Below, piece after piece: positions 27,601 through 36,617 of a DNA stretch of 64,000 bases. The notes beneath the pieces are model-generated. The model saw only the letters and a list, made by a program, of their open reading frames with translations, made no database searches and was not told the origin of the DNA. The DNA comes from Gluconobacter japonicus (lineage in GTDB: Bacteria; Pseudomonadota; Alphaproteobacteria; Acetobacterales; Acetobacteraceae). Location: assembly GCF_002723975.1 (NCBI RefSeq), contig NZ_BEWO01000011.1, positions 1 through 64,000 on the forward strand, written 5' to 3'. The position numbers were made by a program, and so were the translations under genes. Numbering within the stretch: position 1 is the first letter of the stretch; each line of letters opens with the position of its first letter.

Positions 27601-28049
27601 TTATCGACGAGTTTACCGGTGTGATCGGTGAGCCTGCGAATACAGTTGAGCCTTACGAAAACATTGTCATCCGCGGCTGGGCCTTCCTGAAGTCTCTCTC
27701 TCGTGCCGGTCAGATCTATATTGGGCTGGTGTGCCCTGAGAAGGACGAGTTGGTTCTGTTTGGTATGGATCGCGTTGCTCGTCAGGACGTGTCTAAAGTT
27801 CATCGGGATGCCCCGCTTTGTGCCGGGTTTGCTGGGGTTCTGAATCCGCTCCATGGTTATGCCCGTCCACTGGACGGTGTTTACCGCGTGGCTTTGATCA
27901 ATGTGGCGAGTGATGTCTTTGGAACGCATTTGACCGATCTGGTTGTGACGTTCGATGGGGGGCGTATTGTCTCCACTGGTCGTGAAGACCTGACACTTGA
28001 GCAATCCGAACGGGTGGACTTTCTGCTGAACGAGAAAGCCATAGCCTGA
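24699..28049 (+). CDS. Two-domain glycosyltransferase (CgeB-like plus GT4) with a duplicated C-terminal module
   Basis: About 1116 residues. Residues 1 to about 315 resemble CgeB-type glycosyltransferases: LILWTFEDPF, a DYVFTNDPSC segment, and PGPRFFELGLAGTAQVVE. A GT4 enzyme follows (about 330-730) with HSTIHEQAWGGVEVY at the start and a donor-site region PETYCISLSEAWQNGLIPIV. The last 300 residues hold a pair of similar modules (about 816-917 and 988-1091), each with IRGW, an RxDV segment, AP-xxx-GFxG, and a GGxI close. It is the first gene of three, 19 bases before the next. The start is uncertain: ATG 24699 lacks a ribosome site, and GTG 24678 lies in a small hairpin. It likely builds a surface glycan in the cytoplasm; substrates unknown. 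Confidence 0.8.
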   Translation: MAVIYNTNYTHNPNSYLTLAVERAAKSLFGKDQVVVADNMSLAGIAASGEHDVLICLDAQRINLALIRRVRPAFKTLILWTFEDPFMRDFNVENAGLFDYVFTNDPSCAEYYHGKGHYLPLAASTSIHERKVLPANELEYDIFFAGTMWPNRVQTLRRVIAAFPDAKLKLVCPGNEYLPPLPADLAALAIQRPISHEAFIDFANVSAVTLTMFRDYASHGDVSQATAPGPRFFELGLAGTAQVVEAPESMASEYFDTVEGISLARDPDGVVDAIARILSNKSTRRKAALAAQKSVLAHHLYEHRLEKMREITGADFGRRKASDVVRLDRRRRLRILMCTHSTIHEQAWGGVEVYQQALCSLLGREIEFFYWLRRGTFCRLTTASGQELERFDVPEVGWQDAMCDGPEEMAFSSVISQYNMDIVHFQHLGHHALSLPIIAKANGAGVVFSAHDFWLVSARYNLLNHELRYVEDEVRSVLAADITLKASENVEHGGEQTRRAFVAKMLRSVDAIMFGTQHSRDLTHEIYPILDEKISLITGIPSPENTVPVKPKTYEPLGEKPLNIAIVGNFLRTKGADTILSLIEIAHPDHFVFHIFGYVHPEYEAVLNGSRRSNVKLYGRYDMGDIEALKKADVALNLSIWPETYCISLSEAWQNGLIPIVTDVGALGDRVEDGVNGFKVPINRPSMVLERLELLRSSEPLRKAIMANIGPHLWTHAREYADGLLALYQDVAPRRPMGVADLRLDAGQVHLLPHPSWRHQAPPRHIFDPPTTRDLSVELPLPVSDWFSIQGAECYIDDICHHVFATNEDEDFKGSNEFHIRGWFLIPGVSTAGRMLTVLIGEDADSPLIFLECEREIRGDIVEMFNGAPRRSGFSGKAALRGKWCEGRFRVGLVNVINGQAAFQMTSIQIEVDGGKIETIQRSAPSNDVILADFNRISHSDGLMRGIKLAAFQKGKLHPYGSGLLECFIDEFTGVIGEPANTVEPYENIVIRGWAFLKSLSRAGQIYIGLVCPEKDELVLFGMDRVARQDVSKVHRDAPLCAGFAGVLNPLHGYARPLDGVYRVALINVASDVFGTHLTDLVVTFDGGRIVSTGREDLTLEQSERVDFLLNEKAIA

Positions 28050-28068
28050 GGCGGGGGCGTTATTCTTG

Positions 28069-31050
28069 ATGTCTGATCCAGTCCCTGACCAGCTTTCTGC
28101 TGCTCATCAGCCTCGCTGGCGCGCGTTTGATGAGCAGTGGTATCTGCTGCGTTATCCTGAAGTCAGAGACTGGATGCATGAAGAAGGACATCAGGATCTT
28201 CATGCATTTTATCTGGAGACTGGTCAGCGTTATGGCCATTCCCCTAACCGCTACTTTGATGAAATCTGGTATCGGGAAGCTTATCCGGACGTTCGTCGTG
28301 ACCTGATTCAGGAAAAGTGGCAGTCTGGATTTGAGCACTATTGTGCTGAAGGCTATCGTCAGAATTCTCCGCACTGGCTGTTTGACGAAAGCGGTTATCT
28401 TCGTCGCTATCCTGAACTGACCCGTCGGTTTCTGGATGAGAACGGATTTGTAAATGGCTACGACCATTATCTCGAAGTCGGTGAAGCCCGTTACTATCGG
28501 GGGCATCAGTTCTTTGATGATGAATTGTGCCGCAGACTTGCTTTGCGTTTTCCCGACTATTTTGACAGTAGCATCGGGCTGTTCGCGTCATGGTTGAGTC
28601 TTCCGTCCAGCATCGCGGATGCAGGTCGGGTGTCATGGTATTTTGATCCCGTCTGGTATTTGGAACGATATCCTGAGGTCCGTCGTGAGATCGCGGATGG
28701 TCGTTACAGCAGTGCTTTGCATCATTATCTGACGAATGAGACAGCACGCCGTTTTGACCCGCAGGAACTGTTCTCTGAAGAGTATTATGCATCGTCCCAT
28801 CCGGACGTCATGGCCTGTATTGATCTGGGATCTTTCAGAAACGGTTATGAGCATTTCCTGCGCTTTGGTGCTCATGAAGGGCGGGTTCCCAAAGAAGGGG
28901 TAGACCTGCTGGCGCATATGAGCCGGCCTCAGGTGCGTAACGATGTCCGCAATCATGTTTATGACAGCGCCTTTGCCCATCTTGTCGCGGCGAGAACGGG
29001 CGATGTTCAGCGGGCAGCGCTGGCCGAGACGCCTGACATAGACGAAAATCATTCCCGGCAGGTTTTTGAACGGGAAGCTGAAGCGCTCTTGCCCGCTTTT
29101 GCCCGGCACCCACTTGATTTCACGGTTACTGGCGTGCCGGAGGTCAGTGTCATTGTGGTCGTTTACAATCGGCTTGCTCTGACAATGCAGGCGCTGTCGT
29201 CGCTGAGAGCCAATTATGCAGGTGCGATCCAGCTGATTGTTGTCGATTCAGGATCGCACGACCAGACGAGACGTCTGGGAGAACTGGTGCGTGGGGCCAA
29301 AATCCTGCGCTTCAGATATAATATTGGATATCTCGAAGGGTGCAACGCGGCTTTGGCCGAGGTTGAAGCGCCCTTCGTTCTGTATCTGAACAATGATCTG
29401 CGCCTCTATCCCTGCAGCATTGCCCATGCTTTGGAGCGGCTCCGGTTTGATGAAGGCGTCGGGGCGGTTGGGGCGAAACTGATCCGGACGAACATGCGGT
29501 TGCAGGAGGCGGGGTCTATCATCTGGCGTGATGGGTCCACCTATGGGTATCGGCGTGAGGCTAATCCCAATTTGCCGGAAGCCAATTTCGTCCGGGATGT
29601 GGATTATGTTTCGGCCGCATTCCTGATGATCCGTTCTTCCCTGCTGAGACGTCTGGGCGGATACGATCTGCGGTATCGCCCGGCTTATTTCGAAGATACG
29701 GATCTTTGTGTCCGGATTCTCAAGATGGGTCTCCGGATTGTTTATGACCCGAATGTGGTCGTGGAACATCTGGAGTATGGCAGTTCCGGTTCCGCCGGAT
29801 CACAGACACTGATGCATGCTAATCTGCGTATCTTTGCCAAAGCGCATCAGGATTTCCTGCGACAGCAGCAGCCCGCTCATATCCGGAATGCCGTTCAGGC
29901 GCGTGAACGTCGATCGGACCGGAAGCATATTCTGTTTATTGAAGACAGATTGCCGCTTCGTCGTCTGGGATCTGGCTATGTGCGCTCGAATGATGTTGTT
30001 CGGGAGATGGCTGCCCTCGGATATCAGGTGACGGTTTTTCCGATGCTGCCGAGGGATCAGAGTGAACTCGAGCTTTTCGGGGATTTTCCTGAGACGGTCG
30101 AACTGATCGCAGATCAGCATTTGTCCACATTTCCCGACTTCATTCAGGCGCGTGCCGGGTATTATGATCTTGTCTGGGTTGGGCGAACGCACAACATGGC
30201 GCGATTGCTCCCGATCATGAATGAAGCCAGCCGTTACCTTCCGACGGGTGGAGCCGTGCTCGATACGGAAGTGATCTCTACGCCAAGAACTCTGGAACGC
30301 ATCAAGGTTCTGGATTTGCCACAACCCAAGGTGGGTTTTGATGAGATGCTGCGGCGTGAACTGGAGTGTGCTCATTACTGTCAGCAGATTGTCGCTGTGA
30401 CGGAGCATGATGCGTCTCTGGTGCGTCGGGCAGGCTATGAGAATGTTTCGGTTTTGGGACATGAGATGCGCATTCGCCCTACGGCAGCGCCTTTTGAGAC
30501 CAGAAGAGATATTCTGTTCCTTGGGGCTCTCCATGACGAAGGGGCTCCTAACCATGACAGTCTGGAATGGTTTGTCGGAGAGGTTTTGCCGTTTCTGGAC
30601 GACGTGCTGACGGAAGATGTTCGCTTTACAATCGCAGGATTCATTCATCCGTCTGTCGATGTGAGTGTCTTTGCAAGGCATCCGCGCGTGGATATTGTGG
30701 GGGCCGTAAACGATCTGGCACCGCTTTTCGATCGGCATCGTGTCTTTGTGGCGCCAACTCGGTTTGCCGGCGGATTGCCTTTCAAGGTGCAGGAGGCTGC
30801 GGCCTTTGGGGTTCCAATGGTGATTACGTCTCTTTTGGCTAGCCAGGTGGGATGGAAAGATGGCGAGGAGCTTCTTTCGGCTGCTGCTGATGATGCTGAA
30901 GGGTTTGCGTCTGGTGTGGCCCGTCTCTATCAGGACAGCGCACTCTGGGCGCGTTTGAGAGACGGGGCGCTGAAAGCGGTAGAACGGGATTGCGCTCCTG
31001 CACGATTCCGGCAGGATCTGTCTTCGATCCTGCAGGCCTGCATTGCGTAA
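28069..31050 (+). CDS. Multidomain glycosyltransferase: N-terminal 42-residue repeats, GT2 domain, GT4-like domain
   Basis: The 993-residue protein begins with about six repeats of near 42 residues (16 to 274) with the pattern FDxxWYLxRYPEVR, a variable helix, HYLxxG and a final P. The fourth is divergent. A GT2 domain follows (about 359-575): VSVIVVVYNR, an NND metal-site motif in YLNNDLRLYP, and FEDTDLCVR. A second, GT4-like region (620-993) has LFLGALHDEGAPN and FAGGLPFKVQEAAAFG. The start is the ATG at 28069 (a TTG precedes it). It is 19 bases after the first gene of the block and shares no domain with it except GT4. The repeats probably bind a partner or a glycan. Confidence 0.82.
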   Translation: MSDPVPDQLSAAHQPRWRAFDEQWYLLRYPEVRDWMHEEGHQDLHAFYLETGQRYGHSPNRYFDEIWYREAYPDVRRDLIQEKWQSGFEHYCAEGYRQNSPHWLFDESGYLRRYPELTRRFLDENGFVNGYDHYLEVGEARYYRGHQFFDDELCRRLALRFPDYFDSSIGLFASWLSLPSSIADAGRVSWYFDPVWYLERYPEVRREIADGRYSSALHHYLTNETARRFDPQELFSEEYYASSHPDVMACIDLGSFRNGYEHFLRFGAHEGRVPKEGVDLLAHMSRPQVRNDVRNHVYDSAFAHLVAARTGDVQRAALAETPDIDENHSRQVFEREAEALLPAFARHPLDFTVTGVPEVSVIVVVYNRLALTMQALSSLRANYAGAIQLIVVDSGSHDQTRRLGELVRGAKILRFRYNIGYLEGCNAALAEVEAPFVLYLNNDLRLYPCSIAHALERLRFDEGVGAVGAKLIRTNMRLQEAGSIIWRDGSTYGYRREANPNLPEANFVRDVDYVSAAFLMIRSSLLRRLGGYDLRYRPAYFEDTDLCVRILKMGLRIVYDPNVVVEHLEYGSSGSAGSQTLMHANLRIFAKAHQDFLRQQQPAHIRNAVQARERRSDRKHILFIEDRLPLRRLGSGYVRSNDVVREMAALGYQVTVFPMLPRDQSELELFGDFPETVELIADQHLSTFPDFIQARAGYYDLVWVGRTHNMARLLPIMNEASRYLPTGGAVLDTEVISTPRTLERIKVLDLPQPKVGFDEMLRRELECAHYCQQIVAVTEHDASLVRRAGYENVSVLGHEMRIRPTAAPFETRRDILFLGALHDEGAPNHDSLEWFVGEVLPFLDDVLTEDVRFTIAGFIHPSVDVSVFARHPRVDIVGAVNDLAPLFDRHRVFVAPTRFAGGLPFKVQEAAAFGVPMVITSLLASQVGWKDGEELLSAAADDAEGFASGVARLYQDSALWARLRDGALKAVERDCAPARFRQDLSSILQACIA

Positions 31051-31098
31051 AAGGGCCGGGTGGCCGGATCATGAGAGTGTAAGGAAACAGGTGAGGCT

Positions 31099-32118
31099 AT
31101 GACCACAGAAGTGAAAGAACATGCCGCTGCAACAGAGCGGAACGTGTCTGGCCTGACCGGACGTGTTCTGGTGTGTAGTGGTGGCCGCTATGAGAGCCAG
31201 GCCAACGCGCAGATCCGTGAGTCTATCATGGACGGTTGGGCGGAGTGTTTTGGCGAAGAAAACGTAACGGCTGTCCATATTTCTGCCGCTGCGGCGTCCG
31301 TTAAAATCCTGAAGCCTACGATCGTGTTTGCTATCGGCTCTTACCTGCCAGAAAGCACCTATTTCGGCGAAGTATGTCGGGAAGCCAAAAAGATCGGCGC
31401 CGTGACGGTTTTCTGGGCCACCGAAGACCCCTACGAACAGGATGCGAACTATCGCATCGCTGATGACTTTGACGTCGTGTTTTCCTGTGATCGCTGGGGA
31501 CACAACTTCTATCAGCGTGACCGGGTGTTCCATCTGCCGCTCGCCGCAAGCCCGAAGCTGCACTACATGCCGATCGAGGAAAACGTCGAAAAAACGATCG
31601 ACGTTCTGTTCTGTGGTGTGGCGTTCACCAGCCGTAAGGATATCGTTCGGAACCTGCTGCCGGTTCTCCGCAATCTGAATATCAAGATTGTTGGTCCAGG
31701 CTGGGGTGAGCTTGGTATTGGCTTTTCTGACGCGCGTATTGAGAAGTCCCAGCTTGTAGAACTGTATCGTCGCTCGAAGATTGTTCTCAATCTTGGTCGT
31801 TCGCTGCATTTCGAGAACAAGCGTTTCGTGATTGCGCCTTCCACGCCGGGTCCGCGGACCTTTGAAGCGGCTCTGGCAGGCGCGTTTCAGGTCTTTCACG
31901 AAGATACGCATGAAATCCGTCGCTATTTCAATGCGGATGAAATCCCTGTCTTTTCCAATCGGATCGACTTTGAAAATCTGATTGAAAAGTATCTGGGAGA
32001 TGATGAAGCGCGTCTGGCCATGACCCGCAAGGCTCAGGCGCGGACACAGGCCGAGCATCTTTACAGCCATCGGATCAAGCAGGCCCTCGCTGTCCTTCAG
32101 TCAGAGGGACTTCTCTGA
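31099..32118 (+). CDS. CgeB family glycosyltransferase
   Basis: The 339-residue protein is a free-standing relative of the N-terminal domain of the first gene in this block. Matching stretches are VTVFWATEDPYEQ with LILWTFEDPF, DVVFSCDRWG with DYVFTNDPSC, LPLAASPKLHY with LPLAASTSIH, IDVLFCGVAF with YDIFFAGTM, and PGPRTFEAALAGAFQV with PGPRFFELGLAG. CgeB-type proteins are found in spore-coat maturation and in flagellin or surface glycosylation loci. It lies 48 bases after the GT2/GT4 gene and is followed by a terminator, closing the three-gene operon. The substrate is unknown. Confidence 0.8.
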   Translation: MTTEVKEHAAATERNVSGLTGRVLVCSGGRYESQANAQIRESIMDGWAECFGEENVTAVHISAAAASVKILKPTIVFAIGSYLPESTYFGEVCREAKKIGAVTVFWATEDPYEQDANYRIADDFDVVFSCDRWGHNFYQRDRVFHLPLAASPKLHYMPIEENVEKTIDVLFCGVAFTSRKDIVRNLLPVLRNLNIKIVGPGWGELGIGFSDARIEKSQLVELYRRSKIVLNLGRSLHFENKRFVIAPSTPGPRTFEAALAGAFQVFHEDTHEIRRYFNADEIPVFSNRIDFENLIEKYLGDDEARLAMTRKAQARTQAEHLYSHRIKQALAVLQSEGLL

Positions 32119-32150
32119 CCTCGGGTGTTGCTGAGAGGGTATTTATGGAA

Positions 32151-32176
32151 AGCCGGACTTCTGTCCGGCTTTTTCT
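32151..32176 (+). terminator. Intrinsic terminator after the glycosyltransferase block
   Basis: AGCCGGAC-TTCT-GTCCGGCT forms a perfect 8-base stem followed by TTTTCTTTTT, 32 bases after the last gene. Confidence 0.9.
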
Positions 32177-32194
32177 TTTTGAAGGGGTGTAGGG

Positions 32195-32524
32195 GTGCAA
32201 ACTGTCTGGCTTACGGTTTTGTTGATTGTGGCGGCGTTTCTGGAAGTCGGAGGCGATGCTCTTGTGCGATCAGGGTTGCATACGGCTGGGTTGGGGCGGT
32301 TAGGATATATTGCCGCTGGAGGAGCGGTGCTGCTGGCTTATGGTCTGACCGTCAATCTGCCTGACTGGGATTTCGGACGCCTGATGGGGGTGTATGTTGC
32401 GCTGTTCTTTGTGGCCGCCCAGATCGTCGCCTATTTTGCCTTTGGCCAGACACTGACGCTTCCGATTTGTGTTGGGGGCACATTGATTGTTCTGGGTGGA
32501 GCCGTGATGACGGTTTGGCGTTAA
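32195..32524 (+). CDS. Small four-helix membrane protein, SMR/DMT-like
   Basis: The 109-residue protein is almost entirely hydrophobic with four predicted helices, a conserved-looking Glu in the first (AFLEVGGDAL), and a closing helix GGTLIVLGGAVMTV. Size, four helices and the first-helix Glu resemble small multidrug resistance and YnfA-type proteins in the drug/metabolite transporter superfamily, but sequence similarity is modest. It starts with GTG preceded by an AGGGG ribosome site, directly after a terminator, so it has its own promoter or is read through. Substrate unknown. Confidence 0.65.
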   Translation: MQTVWLTVLLIVAAFLEVGGDALVRSGLHTAGLGRLGYIAAGGAVLLAYGLTVNLPDWDFGRLMGVYVALFFVAAQIVAYFAFGQTLTLPICVGGTLIVLGGAVMTVWR

Positions 32525-32643
32525 GACATCCTCTTTGTCTCAAAACTGTTGCTTGAAATATATTGTTGTAAATCAGAATTGTGACGTAATGTTTTCATAA
32601 AGATCCTGACGGATCTGAATGTCGTTGGGAGCTTTGCGTAGAA

Positions 32644-33126
32644 ATGCCACAGCATATATTTAAGAGGATTTTTTACAGCCTTACTTTTCTTGCTCTTGCC
32701 GGTTGTATCCACACAACTGCAGCCGTGGTGAATCCACTCCAAACGTCCCAGGTTTCAAAACGGGTCGTTGTTCCTGCCGCCTCCAATTATTATAGCTTTA
32801 CGGACAGAATCGTAAAAAAGAACAGCGATGTTATTATTGCATCCTGGAAATCAGTAAATGTTGACTGCACGACAAACCCTTATCAGGTCTTGCAGATCAA
32901 CAAACAGCCTCTTCATGGGACGGCGTATCTCGCTGATTATTCAGTTTTTCCGCAATTTGTAGAGAAAAATCCACGTTCTCGCTGCAATAAAACCAAAGTT
33001 ATGGCGAAAGCCCTGCACTACCGTGCGAGCACTGATTATACAGGATTTGATCTCGTTCTTGTGGATGCTGGTGGTCCGACAGGAGAGGTACGCAATATGG
33101 CGTTCCGTATAAAAATCATTGAATGA
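32644..33126 (+). CDS. Putative lipoprotein of unknown function
   Basis: The 160-residue protein has a signal peptide with the lipobox LAGC at about residue 21, so it should be lipidated and sit in the cell envelope. The mature part has a Ser/Tyr-rich beginning and two lone cysteines in VDCTTNP and RSRCNKT that could pair. I do not recognise the family. Base use is more AT-rich than neighbours (for example the 32800s), which hints at later acquisition. A strong bidirectional terminator lies downstream. Confidence 0.6.
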   Translation: MPQHIFKRIFYSLTFLALAGCIHTTAAVVNPLQTSQVSKRVVVPAASNYYSFTDRIVKKNSDVIIASWKSVNVDCTTNPYQVLQINKQPLHGTAYLADYSVFPQFVEKNPRSRCNKTKVMAKALHYRASTDYTGFDLVLVDAGGPTGEVRNMAFRIKIIE

Positions 33127-33195
33127 ATTTTTAGGACGTGGGTGCCGCTCAAGATCGAGTGGTGAAAAACAGCACTGAAATACCAAGGTTCAGTA

Positions 33196-33226
33196 AAGGT
33201 GCCGGGCTTTCCCGGCACCTTTATTT
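33196..33226. terminator. Bidirectional terminator between the lipoprotein and the M16 peptidase
   Basis: AAGGTGCCGGG and CCCGGCACCTT form a perfect 11-base stem around CTTT, with TATTTTT on the right side. It lies between genes that converge. Confidence 0.92.
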
Positions 33227-35926
33227 TTACTTAGGCTGAGGCCCCAGAACGATCTGGGCCAGATCATCCGGACGTACCCATTTGCTGAAAGCGGCCTGCA
33301 CCTGAGCGGGCGTCATGTCGTAGATGGCCTTGGCGGCCTCGGCTGGTGAGTTCAGGGGAAGGCCAAGATCAATCAGGTCCAGATAGCTTCCGGCCAAGGC
33401 ACCGAAGCTTGCGCGCGCCATGGGTTGACGGCGGAGCAGAGAGGCTTTGGCCAGATCGAGGCTCTCCTGTGATACTGGCTGTGTCCGCATGTCCTGCACA
33501 TCCTTGATGGCCAGTACACGTGCTTTGCTGACCTTGTCCGGGTCCGCGCCGAAGCTGATGCCGAACGAACTGCGGGTGCGGGAATAGCTGAAGCTGCTGC
33601 CGGCTCCATAGACGTATCCAGTGCGAACGCGCAGATCCTGCATCAGGCGTGAAGAGAATCCATTCCCAAGGATCTCGTTGCCGACAGCCAGAGCATGGCG
33701 ATCCGGATCTGTGACGTTCATTCCAACCGTTTCGACCAGCTTCACGTCATCCTGAGAGCGTCCCGGATCAGAGACAACGGCCTGCGAGGCTTTGCTGAGT
33801 GGAATGGAAGGGAGATCCACAACCGGGGCTGGGCCCGTGGCTTTCCAGCCGCCAAAAGCTTTCTCGATCTGATTTTTGGCGTCTTCTGGCGTGATGTCAC
33901 CGACGACGACAATTGTGGTCAGGTCCGGGCGGTAAGTGGCTGTGTAATAGGACTTCACATCGTCGAGCGTGATTTTGCTCAATGTGGCGGGCGTGGCTTC
34001 CCGGAGGGTGGGGTCATTGGCGGGGACAAGCGCGTGACGTGTGGCACGGCCAAAGCGGTAGGCCGGCGACTGAAGCTCGCCAGCGCGCGCCTGAATGGCC
34101 TCCATTTGCGTGACGTGGAACGCTTTCTCTGGGAAGGCCGGAGAGAGCTCATGCTCGGCCAGCAGGGAAAGACCCGCACTGAAATTCTGCGTCAACGTGC
34201 TGAGACTGAAACTGGGACCAGCGTTTTCGTCGGCGGAAATTTCGTCTAGCGCACTGGCGAGAGCCAGCCGGTCATGATGCGTGCTGCCATAGAGGAACAT
34301 GTCTGCCGTCAGTCCGGCGAGCCCCTCTTTCCCGGCAGGCTGTTGCAGAGAAGGGTTCTGCCGGATTGAACCAACCAGTTCGATTGTGTGGCTGACATGT
34401 TCTGGCTGGACCAGAAGATGGAGACCATTCGGGAGCGTATAGGCCGTTGGGAGCGGGGCTGCTGCCGGGATGCTCAGGCGGGCAAGAGCTTCGGTGGCCC
34501 ATCCCGGAAGGGAGACCTTGCCGGAGGGGGGCGTGTTGAAAGATTCCGCGCCGCCATATCCTTTGCCGCCAATCGCCTTGCCTTTTTCGCTAGGCGTCAG
34601 GGTTGCGCTGATGGCGTGTTGCGGGTCCAGCAGGGCTTTGGCGAGATCATCCACCTGCGCCTTGGTGACGTTGCGGAAGGCCGCAATCATGTCATCAGGA
34701 CTGTTCAAATGCTGAATGGCGACGGCCTGCGACCAGTTTTCGGCCAGTTCGGAAATGCTGTTGGCGTTGAATTCCAGCGCTGCGATTTCCTTGCGCCGTG
34801 CCGCCTCAATCAGCTCTGCCGGAACGCCATTTTTGCGGAATCCTTCCATGAGAGACGCAAGCGTATGACGGAGTTCGTCAGGGTTCGCGCCTTTGGGGAA
34901 TCCGGCATAGGCCACGGCCAGACCCGCCTGTGCGTCCGGATCATACATGAAGCCTGCATCCAGGGCCTTGCCGTCCGGGACCAGCCCAAAGAGGGCACCG
35001 CGCTGACTGGCGATGGCATCGGCCAGAAGGTTAACGGCGGCATAGTTCGGGTCACGCTGTCCCGGCATCCGCCAGGCCATGGTGACGAGCCCGATCGGGA
35101 GATCGGTATCCAGTGCAAGAGACTGGGCTTTGGCAGGTGTGGGAGTGACTGTTGGGCGTTCCGGGAGTTTGGCGGAAGGGATGTCGCCAAATGCAGCCTG
35201 AACTTTCTTCAGTGTTTCCTGTGCATCGACATCCCCGGTGATGACGAGAATGGCATTGTTCGGAGCATACCAGCTTTCGTAAAACTGCTTGAGCAGGGGC
35301 GCCGTGGTGGCATCGAAGGACGGACGCGTTCCCAGAGCGTCATGCTCATAGGGGGTCCCTGCATACAGGGCGGCTCTGACCTGCGAGAGGTAGCGATAGA
35401 TCGGGCTGGAGAGATCGCGTGAAACTTCCTGCTCAATGGCACCGCGCTCATGTGCCCATTCTTTTTCGGTAATGTTCAGGCCACGCATCCGGCCTGCTTC
35501 GATCCGCAGAAGAACATCCAGATCAGCCGTCGGTGCCTTGAAATAATACTGCGTGACGTCAGACGTGGTGTCCGCATTGTCGTTGTTGCCAAGTTGGGCG
35601 CTGATGGTGGACAGCTGATCGCGCGACAGGCTTTGCGATCCATTGAACATCATGTGTTCAAGGGCATGGGCCGTACCCGGAAAGCCCTTGGGCGCATTGA
35701 CGGAGCCAACTTCGTAATTGAGCATCGTCTGAACAACGGGTGCCAGCGTGTCCCGCACGATCACGACCCGAAGGCCATTGGGCAGTGTCGCCCGTGTAAC
35801 GGCTGCCGGTGCCGCGGTGCTGGCCTGTGGAACTGCAGGGGCGGCCTGTGCGGTCGCCAGCAGGGGCGGTGCCAGCATGGAAGCTGCAAGCAGTGTCAGA
35901 CGGGTCAGGCGGGAAAAACCGGGCAT
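33227..35926 (-). CDS. Periplasmic M16 family zinc metallopeptidase (two-domain, pitrilysin-like)
   Basis: The 899-residue protein has a signal peptide (cut near ATAQA). The N-terminal half carries the inverted zinc motif HALEH (residues 87-91), which defines M16 peptidases. The C-terminal half repeats the fold without the motif, as in the inactive partner domain. It thus resembles two-domain processing peptidases that clear short peptides or signal fragments. The chosen start gives a normal Lys/Arg-poor but hydrophobic leader. It is transcribed opposite to the neighbours, with a bidirectional terminator at its end. The physiological substrate is unknown. Confidence 0.92.
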   Translation of the reverse strand: MPGFSRLTRLTLLAASMLAPPLLATAQAAPAVPQASTAAPAAVTRATLPNGLRVVIVRDTLAPVVQTMLNYEVGSVNAPKGFPGTAHALEHMMFNGSQSLSRDQLSTISAQLGNNDNADTTSDVTQYYFKAPTADLDVLLRIEAGRMRGLNITEKEWAHERGAIEQEVSRDLSSPIYRYLSQVRAALYAGTPYEHDALGTRPSFDATTAPLLKQFYESWYAPNNAILVITGDVDAQETLKKVQAAFGDIPSAKLPERPTVTPTPAKAQSLALDTDLPIGLVTMAWRMPGQRDPNYAAVNLLADAIASQRGALFGLVPDGKALDAGFMYDPDAQAGLAVAYAGFPKGANPDELRHTLASLMEGFRKNGVPAELIEAARRKEIAALEFNANSISELAENWSQAVAIQHLNSPDDMIAAFRNVTKAQVDDLAKALLDPQHAISATLTPSEKGKAIGGKGYGGAESFNTPPSGKVSLPGWATEALARLSIPAAAPLPTAYTLPNGLHLLVQPEHVSHTIELVGSIRQNPSLQQPAGKEGLAGLTADMFLYGSTHHDRLALASALDEISADENAGPSFSLSTLTQNFSAGLSLLAEHELSPAFPEKAFHVTQMEAIQARAGELQSPAYRFGRATRHALVPANDPTLREATPATLSKITLDDVKSYYTATYRPDLTTIVVVGDITPEDAKNQIEKAFGGWKATGPAPVVDLPSIPLSKASQAVVSDPGRSQDDVKLVETVGMNVTDPDRHALAVGNEILGNGFSSRLMQDLRVRTGYVYGAGSSFSYSRTRSSFGISFGADPDKVSKARVLAIKDVQDMRTQPVSQESLDLAKASLLRRQPMARASFGALAGSYLDLIDLGLPLNSPAEAAKAIYDMTPAQVQAAFSKWVRPDDLAQIVLGPQPK

Positions 35927-36071
35927 AGGATGTTAACTTCCTGCGGGTAAAATGATCTACCAGGCAGTAAATCGACTGTCGGGGATGCTGTCTACGGGAG
36001 CAGGATTGCCGAAGGATGAATAAAAAATCATGTGACGTGCTCAATCGGTCGCCGCTAAGAATGGAAGTATT

Positions 36072-36605
36072 ATGACGTCTTCCAATTTTATCGTTCGCTG
36101 TGATGACTGGCTGATTGATCGCGTGTTCCTGCCGGTTGCAAACCGGCTGCCCGTTGGCCTGTCTGCTGTTCAGCTTGGACTGAGCTTTCAGCTTGGGTCG
36201 CTGATGCTGAATGGTGCTGCCCTGCTGCTGCCGATCGTGCTGTTCGGTGTCACGCTGGGTGGCCTGGTTGATACGGCGTTGATCTGGTTCATGAATCTGG
36301 CCTTCTTTCTAGGGATGAAGAAGACGATCCCGCTGATCCGGCCTGGCATGATGAATCCGTTGCGACCCATGATGCTCAGTATGCGCATGATTGCGATTGC
36401 GTTTCTGATTTATCAGCTTTTCCGGGGGCTGGACGGGGTTGGTATCGGCTGGATTCTATCCCAGCTTATGACGCTGTCTCAGCTTACGTTCGTGATGGGG
36501 CTGTATTTTGTGTCTTGTCAGCCTCAGCCGCCCCGCCAGCGGATGTCTTCCCGCACTGGGCCAATCATTGAAGGCGTCTGGTCTACGGGTGGTCGAATCA
36601 ACTGA
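36072..36605 (+). CDS. Hypothetical integral membrane protein
   Basis: The 177-residue protein has three or four predicted membrane helices (for example SAVQLGLSFQLGSLM, LLLPIVLFGVTLGGLVD, and FLIYQLFRGL) and a polar C-terminal tail rich in Pro and Arg (QPPRQRMSSRTG). I do not recognise a family. Its stop codon lies 12 bases before the start of the GT4 gene, so the two are probably cotranscribed, and it may be an envelope partner of that glycosyltransferase. No cofactor or catalytic motif is visible. Confidence 0.6.
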   Translation: MTSSNFIVRCDDWLIDRVFLPVANRLPVGLSAVQLGLSFQLGSLMLNGAALLLPIVLFGVTLGGLVDTALIWFMNLAFFLGMKKTIPLIRPGMMNPLRPMMLSMRMIAIAFLIYQLFRGLDGVGIGWILSQLMTLSQLTFVMGLYFVSCQPQPPRQRMSSRTGPIIEGVWSTGGRIN

Positions 36606-36617
36606 TTGGGAAAGACG

